NCBI GenBank assembly: GCA_023398495.1
Contig: JAEWSG010000039.1
Location: 124,001-188,000 of the forward strand
Origin: Bacillota bacterium
GTDB taxonomy: Bacteria; Bacillota; Clostridia; Acetivibrionales; Acetivibrionaceae
Direction: 5' to 3'
DNA: 64,000 bases
Translations under genes and position numbers: made by a program
Shown here: piece after piece, positions 1 through 8,120 of the stretch
Layout: each line of letters starts with the position of its first letter
Position numbering within the stretch: the first letter of the stretch is position 1
The notes under the pieces: generated by a model
The model's input: only the letters and a program-made list of their open reading frames with translations
The model's database searches: none
What the model was told of the DNA's origin: nothing

Positions 1-1
1 C

Positions 2-682
2 GATTTAATCGCCTCCATTTCCCATGAATTGCGTACACCTCTTACTTCAATAAAGGGATGGGCCGCAACCCTTAACTCAGGTGATTTTGCTGATATAAGT
101 GAGATTAGGGATGGGCTTGGGATAATTGAAAGTGAAACAGACAGGCTTGCGGTTTTGGCCAATGATCTGCTGGATTATACTAAGCTTACATCAAAGAATG
201 TATCTATAGGATTGGATGCAGTTGATATAGGCGAATTTCTGTGCGAAATCAGGAATCAGATGAATCCAAGAGCTCAAAGACACAGTATTGCTCTTGAACT
301 GGAGCTTGAATATGATATGGCTTTGATAAAGGCTGACAGGAACAGGCTGAAGCAAGTAATGATCAATATTCTGGATAATTCACTAAAATATACACAAGAA
401 GGGGGCTTTATAAAGATATCATGCCAATCCCAAAGGGATGAAATTCTTATAAGCATAGAAGATTCTGGAATTGGAATACCTGAAGAGGATTTGCCAAGGA
501 TAAAAGAAAAGTATTACAAAGTGAGCACTTCCTTTTCAGGCAATGGATTGGGGCTTTCTATTTGTGATGATATTATTAGTTTGCATAATGGCAGACTTGA
601 AGTCAGCAGTATTTACGGAAAAGGTACGAGGGTTGATATATATCTTCCCATGAACCGAACAGGCATTTTAAGACAGAAATAA
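2..682 (+). CDS. Sensor histidine kinase, C-terminal part (5' end outside window)
   Basis: The reading frame is open from the first bases of the window, so the sensor half is missing. It opens with the phosphoacceptor H-box (DLIASISHELRTPLTS); the histidine codon is at 23-25. The HATPase_c domain follows: the N-box (NRLKQVMINILDNSLKY), the G1 motif (DSGIGIP) and the G2 motif (GNGLGLSI). It autophosphorylates on the H-box histidine and passes phosphate to a response regulator, probably encoded upstream of the window. The signal sensed cannot be told from this part. It lies about 190 bp ahead of the lipoprotein and sugar-permease genes on the same strand, so a role in controlling them is possible but unproven. 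Confidence 0.93.
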   Translation, partial: DLIASISHELRTPLTSIKGWAATLNSGDFADISEIRDGLGIIESETDRLAVLANDLLDYTKLTSKNVSIGLDAVDIGEFLCEIRNQMNPRAQRHSIALELELEYDMALIKADRNRLKQVMINILDNSLKYTQEGGFIKISCQSQRDEILISIEDSGIGIPEEDLPRIKEKYYKVSTSFSGNGLGLSICDDIISLHNGRLEVSSIYGKGTRVDIYLPMNRTGILRQK

Positions 683-755
683 TTTTTAAACATTTTGTAA
701 CCAATTATAGCATTAAGTATAGTAAAATGACATTAGAACAGATAAGAATTCTATC

Positions 756-855
756 TATATAAATCACGAAAATGATTATAAGTGGAAAATTTGATTTTCG
801 TGATATTGTATTTAGGAAATTGAAGCGATGTAAAAGCTTTATCGCGTTCAATATA
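756..855 (+). repeat. Family A repeat, copy 1
   Basis: A roughly 100-bp element beginning TATATAAATCACGAAAAT and ending CGCGTTCAATATA. Other copies are at 5620, 34309 and 37437. The arms ATCACGAAAAT (763-773) and ATTTTCGTGAT (794-804) form an 11-bp stem. GCGAT and ATCGC near 825-845 form a second hairpin. It ends just before the SD of the lipoprotein gene (start 871). A longer frame from 772 reads through the repeat and is not likely translated. Confidence 0.8.
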
Positions 856-870
856 GAACGGAGAATTCAA

Positions 871-2052
871 ATGAAATTTAAGGACGTTGGAATATTATTA
901 AATATATTGATTTTATCTGTAATAACGGGATGTAATTTATTGCCGGAAGCAAGCAGTCTTATAAGTGCCCCGAATTACCCACAGACTTTAGAAAATAATG
1001 CGGATATTAAGCTGATTGCAAAAAGTTTTTTGCCCAATGGTGCAAAGTTTTTATACCCTGTTAACCCTAAGGGGGCCGATGCAGTACAGTTGGTTGATAT
1101 TGATGGTGACGGTCAGGAAGAAATTTTTGCTTCATATAAAGATAATAGTGTCGGCGGTGGATGGGGTGCTATTTTATTAAAAAGAAACGAGGGTGAATGG
1201 TACGAGATATGGAATGATAAATATATGGTAAACATTATTGGTCTGGATTGGGCACAGTTTATTGATATTACAGGTGATAATGTTCCCGAACTCTTACTCG
1301 GATGGAATATGGGATTTGAGGTGGGGTATAATCTTGATATTACTTCGTTCAGGGGCACTGCAAAAAAGGTGTGCAGTATTAACTATAATGAGATGGATAT
1401 TGTCAATATTTCAGGTAGTGAAAATGAAAAAAAACCTGAAATTATATTGACACGAAAAGAGCCTGATCAAAGGGAAATTAACATTCCGCCTTTAGTTCTA
1501 AGATGGGATGAAGATGGACTGGTTCCAGCAGAAGATACCTATCTTGCATATTATAAAGATAGAATTGCTGCTTTGGAAGAAAGAAACAAACTATATGATA
1601 GAAATTTTGTTGATTGGTACTATTTAGCTGAAATGCAGGTAAAGTCGAAAAAATCCCTTGATGCTGTTAAATCTGTTGACAGGGCATTGAATATTATACC
1701 GGAGCACTATGAAAAGTATAGGACAAAGCTTGAAATATACAAGGCGGAGGCCTTGATTCAGGTAGAAAAATTCAGTGAGGGAATGAATATTCTAAACAAT
1801 ATAATATATAGAAATGATGTAGGTCAAATCGTATGCACACAAGATGAACTTGCAGCGGTATATCTTAACCTTGGTCGTGTTTATATGGGGCTTAACGATT
1901 ACAAAACTGCAAAAATAAAATACATTAAGGCATATGATATTGTAAAGGCTACTTATGACGAGGGGACGGAGCTTTTTAAACTTAATTCGTTTACAGTAAA
2001 AAAAGAGATGGACCAATTGAATGCTTTGACCCAAATACTAAATTACAATTAA
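871..2052 (+). CDS. Lipoprotein with FG-GAP-like and TPR-like regions
   Basis: A 393-residue exported lipoprotein. The ATG at 871 is chosen because it follows an SD (GGAGAA) and begins a signal peptide ending in a lipobox (VITGC). An ATG at 772 in the same frame lies inside a repeat and would bury the signal peptide. Residues about 70-150 contain FG-GAP/VCBS-like segments with a DxDGDG calcium-type loop (DIDGDGQEE) and a second DITGDNVPELL unit. The C-terminal half, about 230-390, is helical with TPR-like units (residues such as AEALIQVEKFSEGMNIL). It is 20 bp ahead of an ABC sugar permease, so it may be an accessory surface protein of that uptake system. It is not a classical solute-binding protein. 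Exact function unknown. Confidence 0.75.
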   Translation: MKFKDVGILLNILILSVITGCNLLPEASSLISAPNYPQTLENNADIKLIAKSFLPNGAKFLYPVNPKGADAVQLVDIDGDGQEEIFASYKDNSVGGGWGAILLKRNEGEWYEIWNDKYMVNIIGLDWAQFIDITGDNVPELLLGWNMGFEVGYNLDITSFRGTAKKVCSINYNEMDIVNISGSENEKKPEIILTRKEPDQREINIPPLVLRWDEDGLVPAEDTYLAYYKDRIAALEERNKLYDRNFVDWYYLAEMQVKSKKSLDAVKSVDRALNIIPEHYEKYRTKLEIYKAEALIQVEKFSEGMNILNNIIYRNDVGQIVCTQDELAAVYLNLGRVYMGLNDYKTAKIKYIKAYDIVKATYDEGTELFKLNSFTVKKEMDQLNALTQILNYN

Positions 2053-2071
2053 AAGATATGGGGTTGATAAA

Positions 2072-2893
2072 ATGGTAAAGGAAGAATTATGTAAAGCCAA
2101 TACCAAGAGCGGCTTTTCAGATGCGTTGGCAGACAGAGTACTCATAGTTTTTGCTGCAATTTCATTAATTCCAATTCTTACTCTCTTAAATGCGGCTTTC
2201 CAGTTTATAATCAGTGACAGTTTTAAAGTTCCTGCCTTTTTCAGGCAGTCAGGTTTTATGAACTACTTGAAAAACAGTATATTTTTGTCCTCAATGAGTA
2301 TTGCACTTGGGCTGGCAATAGCTGTACCTGCGGCGTATGCCTTGGCCCGATACAAATTTACTGGACTTAATATGTTCAGTCTTTTTGTGGTGTTTCCGCT
2401 TCTTATACCCACAATAGCCTATTTTCTTCCTTTTGCTGTTACAATAAAGAGAATTCAGGACATAACTGGGATTAAAATCTATAATACTTATAACGGCTAT
2501 TATGTTCTTGCAGTAATGTTTGCGGTGATGTATCTTCCATTTAGTATCTGGATGCTGAGAGGATTCATTGTTTCTATACCTGTAGAGATAGAAGAAGCTG
2601 CAAGGGTTGATGGTTGTTCAACTTTTGGTATAATTGTAAGAATACTTATGCCGCTAATAGGTTCGGGAATTATCGTGACTGCAATGCTTCTTTTAATGCT
2701 TGTCTGGGATGAAAGACTATTGGTTGATGTATTGATGACCTCGGATAATATGAAGACGGTTGCTTTGTGGCCTGGTTTTGACAATAATCGATTTATAACA
2801 TCTCCGCTTACAAGTATCCCAATCTTTATGATTTTCTTTGTTGTGCAGAAGAACTTTATGAAAGGCTTAACAGGAGGAGCACTAAAAGAGTGA
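2072..2893 (+). CDS. Carbohydrate ABC transporter permease, MalG type
   Basis: A 273-residue integral membrane protein with six predicted hydrophobic segments. It carries the EAA loop that docks on the ABC ATPase (EEAARVDGCSTFGIIVRILM, about residue 170), diagnostic of the MalG/CUT1 inner-membrane permease family. It should pair with the MalF-type permease domain encoded next at 3031. The usual order is malF then malG; here malG comes first. No solute-binding protein or ATPase gene lies beside it. The ATPase may be the MsmX-like protein at 18336. The start ATG follows a weak SD (GGGGTTG). A Family B repeat begins 3 bp after the stop codon. Confidence 0.9.
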   Translation: MVKEELCKANTKSGFSDALADRVLIVFAAISLIPILTLLNAAFQFIISDSFKVPAFFRQSGFMNYLKNSIFLSSMSIALGLAIAVPAAYALARYKFTGLNMFSLFVVFPLLIPTIAYFLPFAVTIKRIQDITGIKIYNTYNGYYVLAVMFAVMYLPFSIWMLRGFIVSIPVEIEEAARVDGCSTFGIIVRILMPLIGSGIIVTAMLLLMLVWDERLLVDVLMTSDNMKTVALWPGFDNNRFITSPLTSIPIFMIFFVVQKNFMKGLTGGALKE

Positions 2894-2896
2894 CAA

Positions 2897-2999
2897 GGTA
2901 CGACTAAAATATAAGTTCCTAGTCTGGATAACGAAAAAACTTGAATTGATAATGTTTCAAAATATAAGAATGGGATGTTATTTTTTCGTTATCCCTAAG
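2897..2999 (+). repeat. Family B repeat, copy 1 (complete)
   Basis: Begins GGTACGACTAAAATATAAG and carries a perfect 14-bp inverted repeat, GGATAACGAAAAAA (2926-2939) against TTTTTTCGTTATCC (2981-2994). It fills the gap between the malG-type gene and the permease-glycosyltransferase fusion. Related copies are at 7820, 14806, 39541 and 42690. Confidence 0.8.
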
Positions 3000-3030
3000 T
3001 GCAAATAAAATGCACGTGTGAGGTGCTATT

Positions 3031-5589
3031 ATGAAATTAAATTTAAAGGTCCTAAAAACGTTAAAGCGTCGCAAAAGTAAACCACATCCATATTTATTAT
3101 TACTCCCTGCTTTTTTATTTATTCTGATTTTTCAGTTGTTTCCGCTGTTGCAGGCAATATATGTTTCATTCCTTGACTTGAAGCCTGCTACGTGGAAGGT
3201 CTTTTTTACGAGGTTTACGGCACCGTTTATGGGGTTGAAAAATTACAAATTTATAGCTACCGGTTCAAATGGTGTAATGGCTGAGATTTTTGCAAAAAGT
3301 GTTTTAAACACTTTTTGGTATGTGGTTATTGTAAGTGTTCTTTGCCTTGCTATAGGATTGGTGCTTGCGATTGCTCTGAACAGGAAATTTAAGTTAAGTA
3401 ATATGACAAGGATAGTATTATTTCTTCCTTTTGTTATGCCGGCCTTTCTCCTCGAATCAGCTTGGGACACATATTTCAACAAGGACTATGGTGTTTTGAA
3501 TAAGATAATATTTGAGTGGTTGCATCTTGTTCCGTACAGAATTGACTGGTTTTCAGAGGGGAAAGTACTTTGGGTGATGATAATAATTACTGTGTGGCAT
3601 TATCTGCCATTATGGACGATTTTTCTTCTGTCAGGTATTCAGAACATAAACAATGAGTGCTATGAAGCGGCTGGAATTGATGGAGCCGGGCATTTAAGAA
3701 AATTCTACTATATTACTCTCCCTTTGTTGAGGCCTGTTATTGCGATACTTATTTTTCTGGGACTTATTCTTAATGTTTACTATTCTTACAAAATTTTTGA
3801 ATGGGATGCGGTTTCCTACTACATGTACAGACACTTTTTCAGAAATTGGTTTTATGGAACAGGCACAGCAGGTACCATTATGATTATGATTGCAGTAATT
3901 TTGACTGTATTATTGTGGTATGGATTTTTCAAGGAAGATTTAAGTGCTTCTGATGAGGTTATTGTAAGAAAAAAGTTTCGTTTGCCCTTTGTCGGTAACT
4001 TTATTGCATCAGTACTTGAGCATGCAGCAGCAATGATTATGAGACTTGATATTGGAAGGAAGCTTCGGAGAACATACCGTGCTATATGCAATATATGGTT
4101 AAAAATCCGAAGCAGTAATTTTATTTGGTTTGTTTTGTGGTCTCTCACTCTTTTATTTGGGTTTAAATATCTTACAACGGGAAGTGGACATGAATCCCTC
4201 TGGTTTGATGAATCATATTCTGCAGCGGTATCAAAGCACACAATTCCTGAAATCTGGAATATTACCATTGGAGATAGTCATCCTCCTCTCTACTTTATGA
4301 TACTGAGGATTTTCACGCTTGTTTTCGGAAGAACTGAAGCTTCTTTAAGGTTACTGTCAGTAGTTGGGATAATTTTGCTTGCGGCACTTGGAATGGGTCC
4401 GATAAGGAGGGCTTTTGGCAAATTTACCGGCTGGATATATGGAGCTATTGTGCTTATAGTGCCGATGAGTCTATCGATGGGACAGGAGGCAAGAATGTAT
4501 ACTTTGGCTGCTTTCTTTGTAACGGGTGCAGCAGTATATGGCTATTTATGCCAGGAAAAGGGGAAGATATTTGACTTTGTGATGCTGGGAGCATTTAGCG
4601 TTGGGGCTGCCTATACACATTATTTTTCCCTTTTGGCAGTAACTATAGCTAATGTATTACTATTTTTGCAGCTTATAATAAGATTTGAAAAAAAGAGATT
4701 TTTCAGGTACATTGTTATGGCAGTTGTAGCTGTGGGATGTTATTTTCCATGGATTGTGGCTTTGACCGGTCAGATTTCCAAGGTTGCTAAAGATTTTTGG
4801 ATACCTCCTGTTACAAGGGGTGTAGTGTGGCAGGCGTTGATATATCCTTTTAAAGCAAAGTTTACATCGGGATTTGAGTTTATTCTGCCTTCCTTCTTTT
4901 TAGCTGTTGCCTTTGCTTTTTGGGGAGTAAAGCAGGCATTTACAGAACGTAAGAGGGAGGGGCTGCTATCGGTTTATGCAATTTTGATATATGTTACAAC
5001 TCTTGCTGTTGCGGTAAAAGTATCTACCGAGGTAAGACCGATTTTTGTTGACAGGTATATTTTCCCGGTAGTAGGATTGTTTATTCTTGCGACAGCATAT
5101 GGCGTATCTAAAATCAAATATAGAGATATTTCAGTTCTGGTAGTTGTATTGCTGCTTCTGTTTTCTTTAGATCCTATAAGGCAGATAAATGAGCATAGAT
5201 ACAGTGGACCAATGTTTGAGGTCAGAAACTATTTAGATGACACAATTACATCTGATGATGTATTCATTCACAGTGATGAGCATACCTTTGGTACTTTTTC
5301 ATATTATTTCCCTGACAACAGGCATTATCTATATCTCAGACCGGGTTTTAAAGGCTATAGTTCCTATTCTGCCTTTTCCCACAACGGTGAAGCAGGTTCT
5401 GACATAGAAGGTTTTGTTACTGGAAAGGAAAAAGTCTGGGTGGTTGAAAGACAGAACTCAGACACCTCAGTATACAGATGGCTTCTTACAAACGGTAAAC
5501 TAAAATGTACGATCGGTCCGGAGTTTTTTAACATTGACTATTCATGGTATGGTGTTATACTCAGGAAAGTAGAGTGGAAGAATGAGTAG
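3031..5589 (+). CDS. Fusion: MalF-type ABC permease plus GT39-like membrane glycosyltransferase
   Basis: One uninterrupted 852-residue frame holding two families. Residues about 15-310 are a MalF/UgpA-type sugar permease with a full set of membrane segments and an EAA loop near residue 212 (EAAGIDGAGHLRKFYYITLP). Residues about 365-852 resemble the GT39/ArnT-PMT membrane glycosyltransferase group. That half has an acidic first-loop motif LWFDESYSA (Asp about 393), HPPLYF (about 417), many hydrophobic helices and a soluble C-terminal domain. The linker (about 311-360) is basic and helical. No internal stop or frameshift is visible, so this is a real fusion at DNA level. The permease half should pair with the MalG-type protein upstream. 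The glycosyltransferase half would use a polyprenyl-phosphate sugar. A link between import and surface glycosylation is inference. Confidence 0.85.
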   Translation: MKLNLKVLKTLKRRKSKPHPYLLLLPAFLFILIFQLFPLLQAIYVSFLDLKPATWKVFFTRFTAPFMGLKNYKFIATGSNGVMAEIFAKSVLNTFWYVVIVSVLCLAIGLVLAIALNRKFKLSNMTRIVLFLPFVMPAFLLESAWDTYFNKDYGVLNKIIFEWLHLVPYRIDWFSEGKVLWVMIIITVWHYLPLWTIFLLSGIQNINNECYEAAGIDGAGHLRKFYYITLPLLRPVIAILIFLGLILNVYYSYKIFEWDAVSYYMYRHFFRNWFYGTGTAGTIMIMIAVILTVLLWYGFFKEDLSASDEVIVRKKFRLPFVGNFIASVLEHAAAMIMRLDIGRKLRRTYRAICNIWLKIRSSNFIWFVLWSLTLLFGFKYLTTGSGHESLWFDESYSAAVSKHTIPEIWNITIGDSHPPLYFMILRIFTLVFGRTEASLRLLSVVGIILLAALGMGPIRRAFGKFTGWIYGAIVLIVPMSLSMGQEARMYTLAAFFVTGAAVYGYLCQEKGKIFDFVMLGAFSVGAAYTHYFSLLAVTIANVLLFLQLIIRFEKKRFFRYIVMAVVAVGCYFPWIVALTGQISKVAKDFWIPPVTRGVVWQALIYPFKAKFTSGFEFILPSFFLAVAFAFWGVKQAFTERKREGLLSVYAILIYVTTLAVAVKVSTEVRPIFVDRYIFPVVGLFILATAYGVSKIKYRDISVLVVVLLLLFSLDPIRQINEHRYSGPMFEVRNYLDDTITSDDVFIHSDEHTFGTFSYYFPDNRHYLYLRPGFKGYSSYSAFSHNGEAGSDIEGFVTGKEKVWVVERQNSDTSVYRWLLTNGKLKCTIGPEFFNIDYSWYGVILRKVEWKNE

Positions 5590-5619
5590 TTAATTGCACG
5601 AAGAATAAAGGTGTAAATG

Positions 5620-5720
5620 TATATAAATCACGAAAATGATTATACATAGGAAAATTTGATTTTCGTGATATTGTATTAAGGAAATTGAGGTGCGATGAGA
5701 AATTTTAATCGTTCAATATA
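5620..5720 (+). repeat. Family A repeat, copy 2
   Basis: Same element as at 756: TATATAAATCACG at the left, a stem formed by ATCACGAAAAT and ATTTTCGTGAT, then AAGGAAATTGAGG, a GCGAT/ATCGT hairpin (one G-U pair) and GTTCAATATA. It ends 2-4 bases before the SD of the helicase gene. Confidence 0.8.
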
Positions 5721-5738
5721 GAAAAGGTGAAAGAACAG

Positions 5739-7811
5739 ATGCTTGCAAATGAATTTAAAGGAAAGCTTAACATAAATCTAAATCAACAGCAAATGCAGGC
5801 CGTTAAGCACACTAACGGACCTGCTCTTGTTTTGGCAGGACCTGGCAGTGGTAAGACTACAGTAATTACAGCAAGGATTGCTTGTCTTGTTTCAGAGTGT
5901 AAGGTTAATCCTGAGAGCATTCTTACTCTTACATTCAATAAAGCAGCTAGAGCAGAGATGGAGTATAGGTATAAGAAAAACTATGGAACAGGAGCGGGAG
6001 GAAGAGTGCATTTTGCAACTTTGCACAGTTTTTGCAGACGAGTGATGAGAGATTATGAGAATAGACAAGGAAAGAGATTCAGGATGATAGAGGGAGAAGA
6101 AAGAGCTGAGGAAAACAAGAGAAAAATCATCAGAACGCTTTATCAGCAAATTAACAGCTCTAAAATTAATGATGATGAATTGGAAAACTTAATCAGTGAA
6201 ATTGGATTTGTAAAAAACAAAATGATAAAAGATTTTGATAATTTAAAGTTCAGCACAAAAAACTTTCCGCTTATTTATAAAGCATATGAAGATTATAAGA
6301 AATCAAATCTATATATTGATTTTGATGATATGCTTACCTATGCTTACAGCATTCTTATAAAATGCCCGGATATTCTGGATTACTATAGAAAAAAATTTTC
6401 ATTTATACAGGTGGATGAGGGGCAGGATCTTTCAAAAATACAGTTTGAGATATTGAAATTAATCATAAATCCTCAAAGCAACAATATATTTTTTGTTGCC
6501 GATGATGACCAATCTATTTACGGATTCAGAGGTGCTGAACCGCAATATATCCTGAATATTAAAAATCAGTTCAAAGGCTGTACCGTGTATTTACTTGAAA
6601 ATAATTACCGTTCAACAAAAAACATTGTTGATATAAGCAGTAACTTCATAAAGGAAAATAATTGGCGGTTTGATAAAAATCACAAAACTGATAACGCAGA
6701 GAAATGTGATCCTTTTATAGTTCAGGTCCAGGATGAACGTATGCAGTTGACATATTTGATGGAGAAACTTAAATTACACGAAGGAAAAAGTGTTGCGGTA
6801 TTATACCGGAACAATCTGTCCTCTATAGTGATTGCAGACAAATTAGACCGAAAAGGACTTTCATTCAGGCTAAAACAAAATAAGCTGTCCTATTTTAGTC
6901 ATTGGGTTGTATTGGATGTCCTCGCGTTTTTGAAGTTTGCATTAGACCCTCTAAATGATGAAGTGTTTTCAAGAATCTACTACAAAATGAACCGTTATAT
7001 ATCGAAGTCCATGTTGGAATACGCACTAAATGGTAATAACGAGGAACATGTTATTGACAGGATACTGAAGGATGCTGAAATAAAACCTTTCCAGCAAAAT
7101 AAGTTGACAGAGCTAAAAATTGAATTTGTAAAGCTGGCAAAAAAGAATCCTGTACTTGCATTGAACTATATAGAACGCGGGTTTAATTATTTTGATTATG
7201 TAAAAGAATATTGTGAAAATACAGGACTGACTTTTGAATATTTATACAGGATGTTTGGTATTTTAGAAACAATAGCTGAAGGCTGTATAACTATACCGGA
7301 GTTTCTAGAGCGTATGGAGGCACTCCGAATATTGTTTGAAACTCCTGGCGAGGTGGATTATAAAAAAGCAGTTACGCTGACTACAATGCATTCGTCTAAA
7401 GGACTTGAATACGATGTCGTATTCTTAATTGATTTGACCGAGGAAGAGATTCCGGGCACAAATGCTGTTGAGCAGGCCAAAAAGAACAATGATTACTCAG
7501 TTTTAGAAGAGGAACGAAGATTATTCTATGTTGGTATGACCAGAGCAAGAGAGTATCTCTACCTTATAAGTCCGGGATCAAAAGCATCCAGATCGACCTT
7601 TGTTAAGGAAGTTGAACAGGTTATGCGAAGTGATAAAATCAATGAAATAGGAGAAGGGATGATTATAGTCCATAAACACTTCGGAGAGGGAATAATTGTT
7701 GCTGTACTCGAGCAAAAAACAAAACAGGTTCTTCTGGAAATTGATTTTAAGGGGGTTAGAAGGAAGCTGGATTTTGGAGTGTGCATTGATAATGGGCTTA
7801 TAGTTTTATAA
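5739..7811 (+). CDS. UvrD/PcrA-family ATP-dependent DNA helicase
   Basis: A superfamily 1A 3'-5' DNA helicase of 690 residues. It has Walker A (AGPGSGKTT, about residue 33), motif Ia (LTFNKAARAEM), Walker B (VDEGQDLSKIQ), motif III (ADDDQSIYGFRG), motif IV (LENNYRST), motif V (TMHSSKGLEYDVVFL) and motif VI (EERRLFYVGMTRARE). The C-terminal 55 residues resemble the PcrA tail that binds RNA polymerase. It is slightly shorter than typical PcrA (about 720-760), so it may be a paralogue rather than the housekeeping enzyme. ATG 5739 is preferred because AAAGGTGA sits 8-9 nt upstream; an in-frame GTG at 5727 overlaps that SD. The gene stands alone behind a Family A repeat. Confidence 0.92.
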   Translation: MLANEFKGKLNINLNQQQMQAVKHTNGPALVLAGPGSGKTTVITARIACLVSECKVNPESILTLTFNKAARAEMEYRYKKNYGTGAGGRVHFATLHSFCRRVMRDYENRQGKRFRMIEGEERAEENKRKIIRTLYQQINSSKINDDELENLISEIGFVKNKMIKDFDNLKFSTKNFPLIYKAYEDYKKSNLYIDFDDMLTYAYSILIKCPDILDYYRKKFSFIQVDEGQDLSKIQFEILKLIINPQSNNIFFVADDDQSIYGFRGAEPQYILNIKNQFKGCTVYLLENNYRSTKNIVDISSNFIKENNWRFDKNHKTDNAEKCDPFIVQVQDERMQLTYLMEKLKLHEGKSVAVLYRNNLSSIVIADKLDRKGLSFRLKQNKLSYFSHWVVLDVLAFLKFALDPLNDEVFSRIYYKMNRYISKSMLEYALNGNNEEHVIDRILKDAEIKPFQQNKLTELKIEFVKLAKKNPVLALNYIERGFNYFDYVKEYCENTGLTFEYLYRMFGILETIAEGCITIPEFLERMEALRILFETPGEVDYKKAVTLTTMHSSKGLEYDVVFLIDLTEEEIPGTNAVEQAKKNNDYSVLEEERRLFYVGMTRAREYLYLISPGSKASRSTFVKEVEQVMRSDKINEIGEGMIIVHKHFGEGIIVAVLEQKTKQVLLEIDFKGVRRKLDFGVCIDNGLIVL

Positions 7812-8120
7812 GATTTGTAGGTACGACTAAAATATAAGTTCCTATTGTGGATAACGAAATAATTTTGTGTTTGTTGTCATCGTATTGCGGGGATAAATTA
7901 CAAAACAGGAGGAATTTTTTTGAGAAAATTAATTTGAGGAAAATATGTTAGAATGTTAAGTGCAAGTGGTAAATTTTATAATAATATGATAAAATGTTTT
8001 AAGAACAACTCATTTCCTCATAAGTTTAATTATAAATTCATTTTTTTAGGTTTTTCATAAACACTTATATTCGGGCAATGAGATTATATAGATATATTTA
8101 ATTTAAAGGGGATAATAATT
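7812..8120. other. Intergenic stretch with a truncated Family B repeat
   Basis: About 310 bp without a gene, upstream of the surface-protein gene. The first 50 bp are a partial Family B repeat. The rest is very AT-rich. Several AT-rich -10-like hexamers are present, but I could not pick a convincing spaced promoter. Confidence 0.5.
7820..7860 (+). repeat. Family B repeat, copy 2 (left half only)
   Basis: GGTACGACTAAAATATAAG (7820-7838), TTCCTA and GGATAACGAAAT match copy 1, but the right-hand TTTTTCGTTATCC arm is absent. This appears to be a truncated copy. It lies 9 bp after the helicase stop codon. Confidence 0.7.

Noticed and set aside
772..870. N-terminal extension of the lipoprotein gene
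   Set aside because: It is repeat sequence, lacks an SD, and would bury the signal peptide and lipobox.
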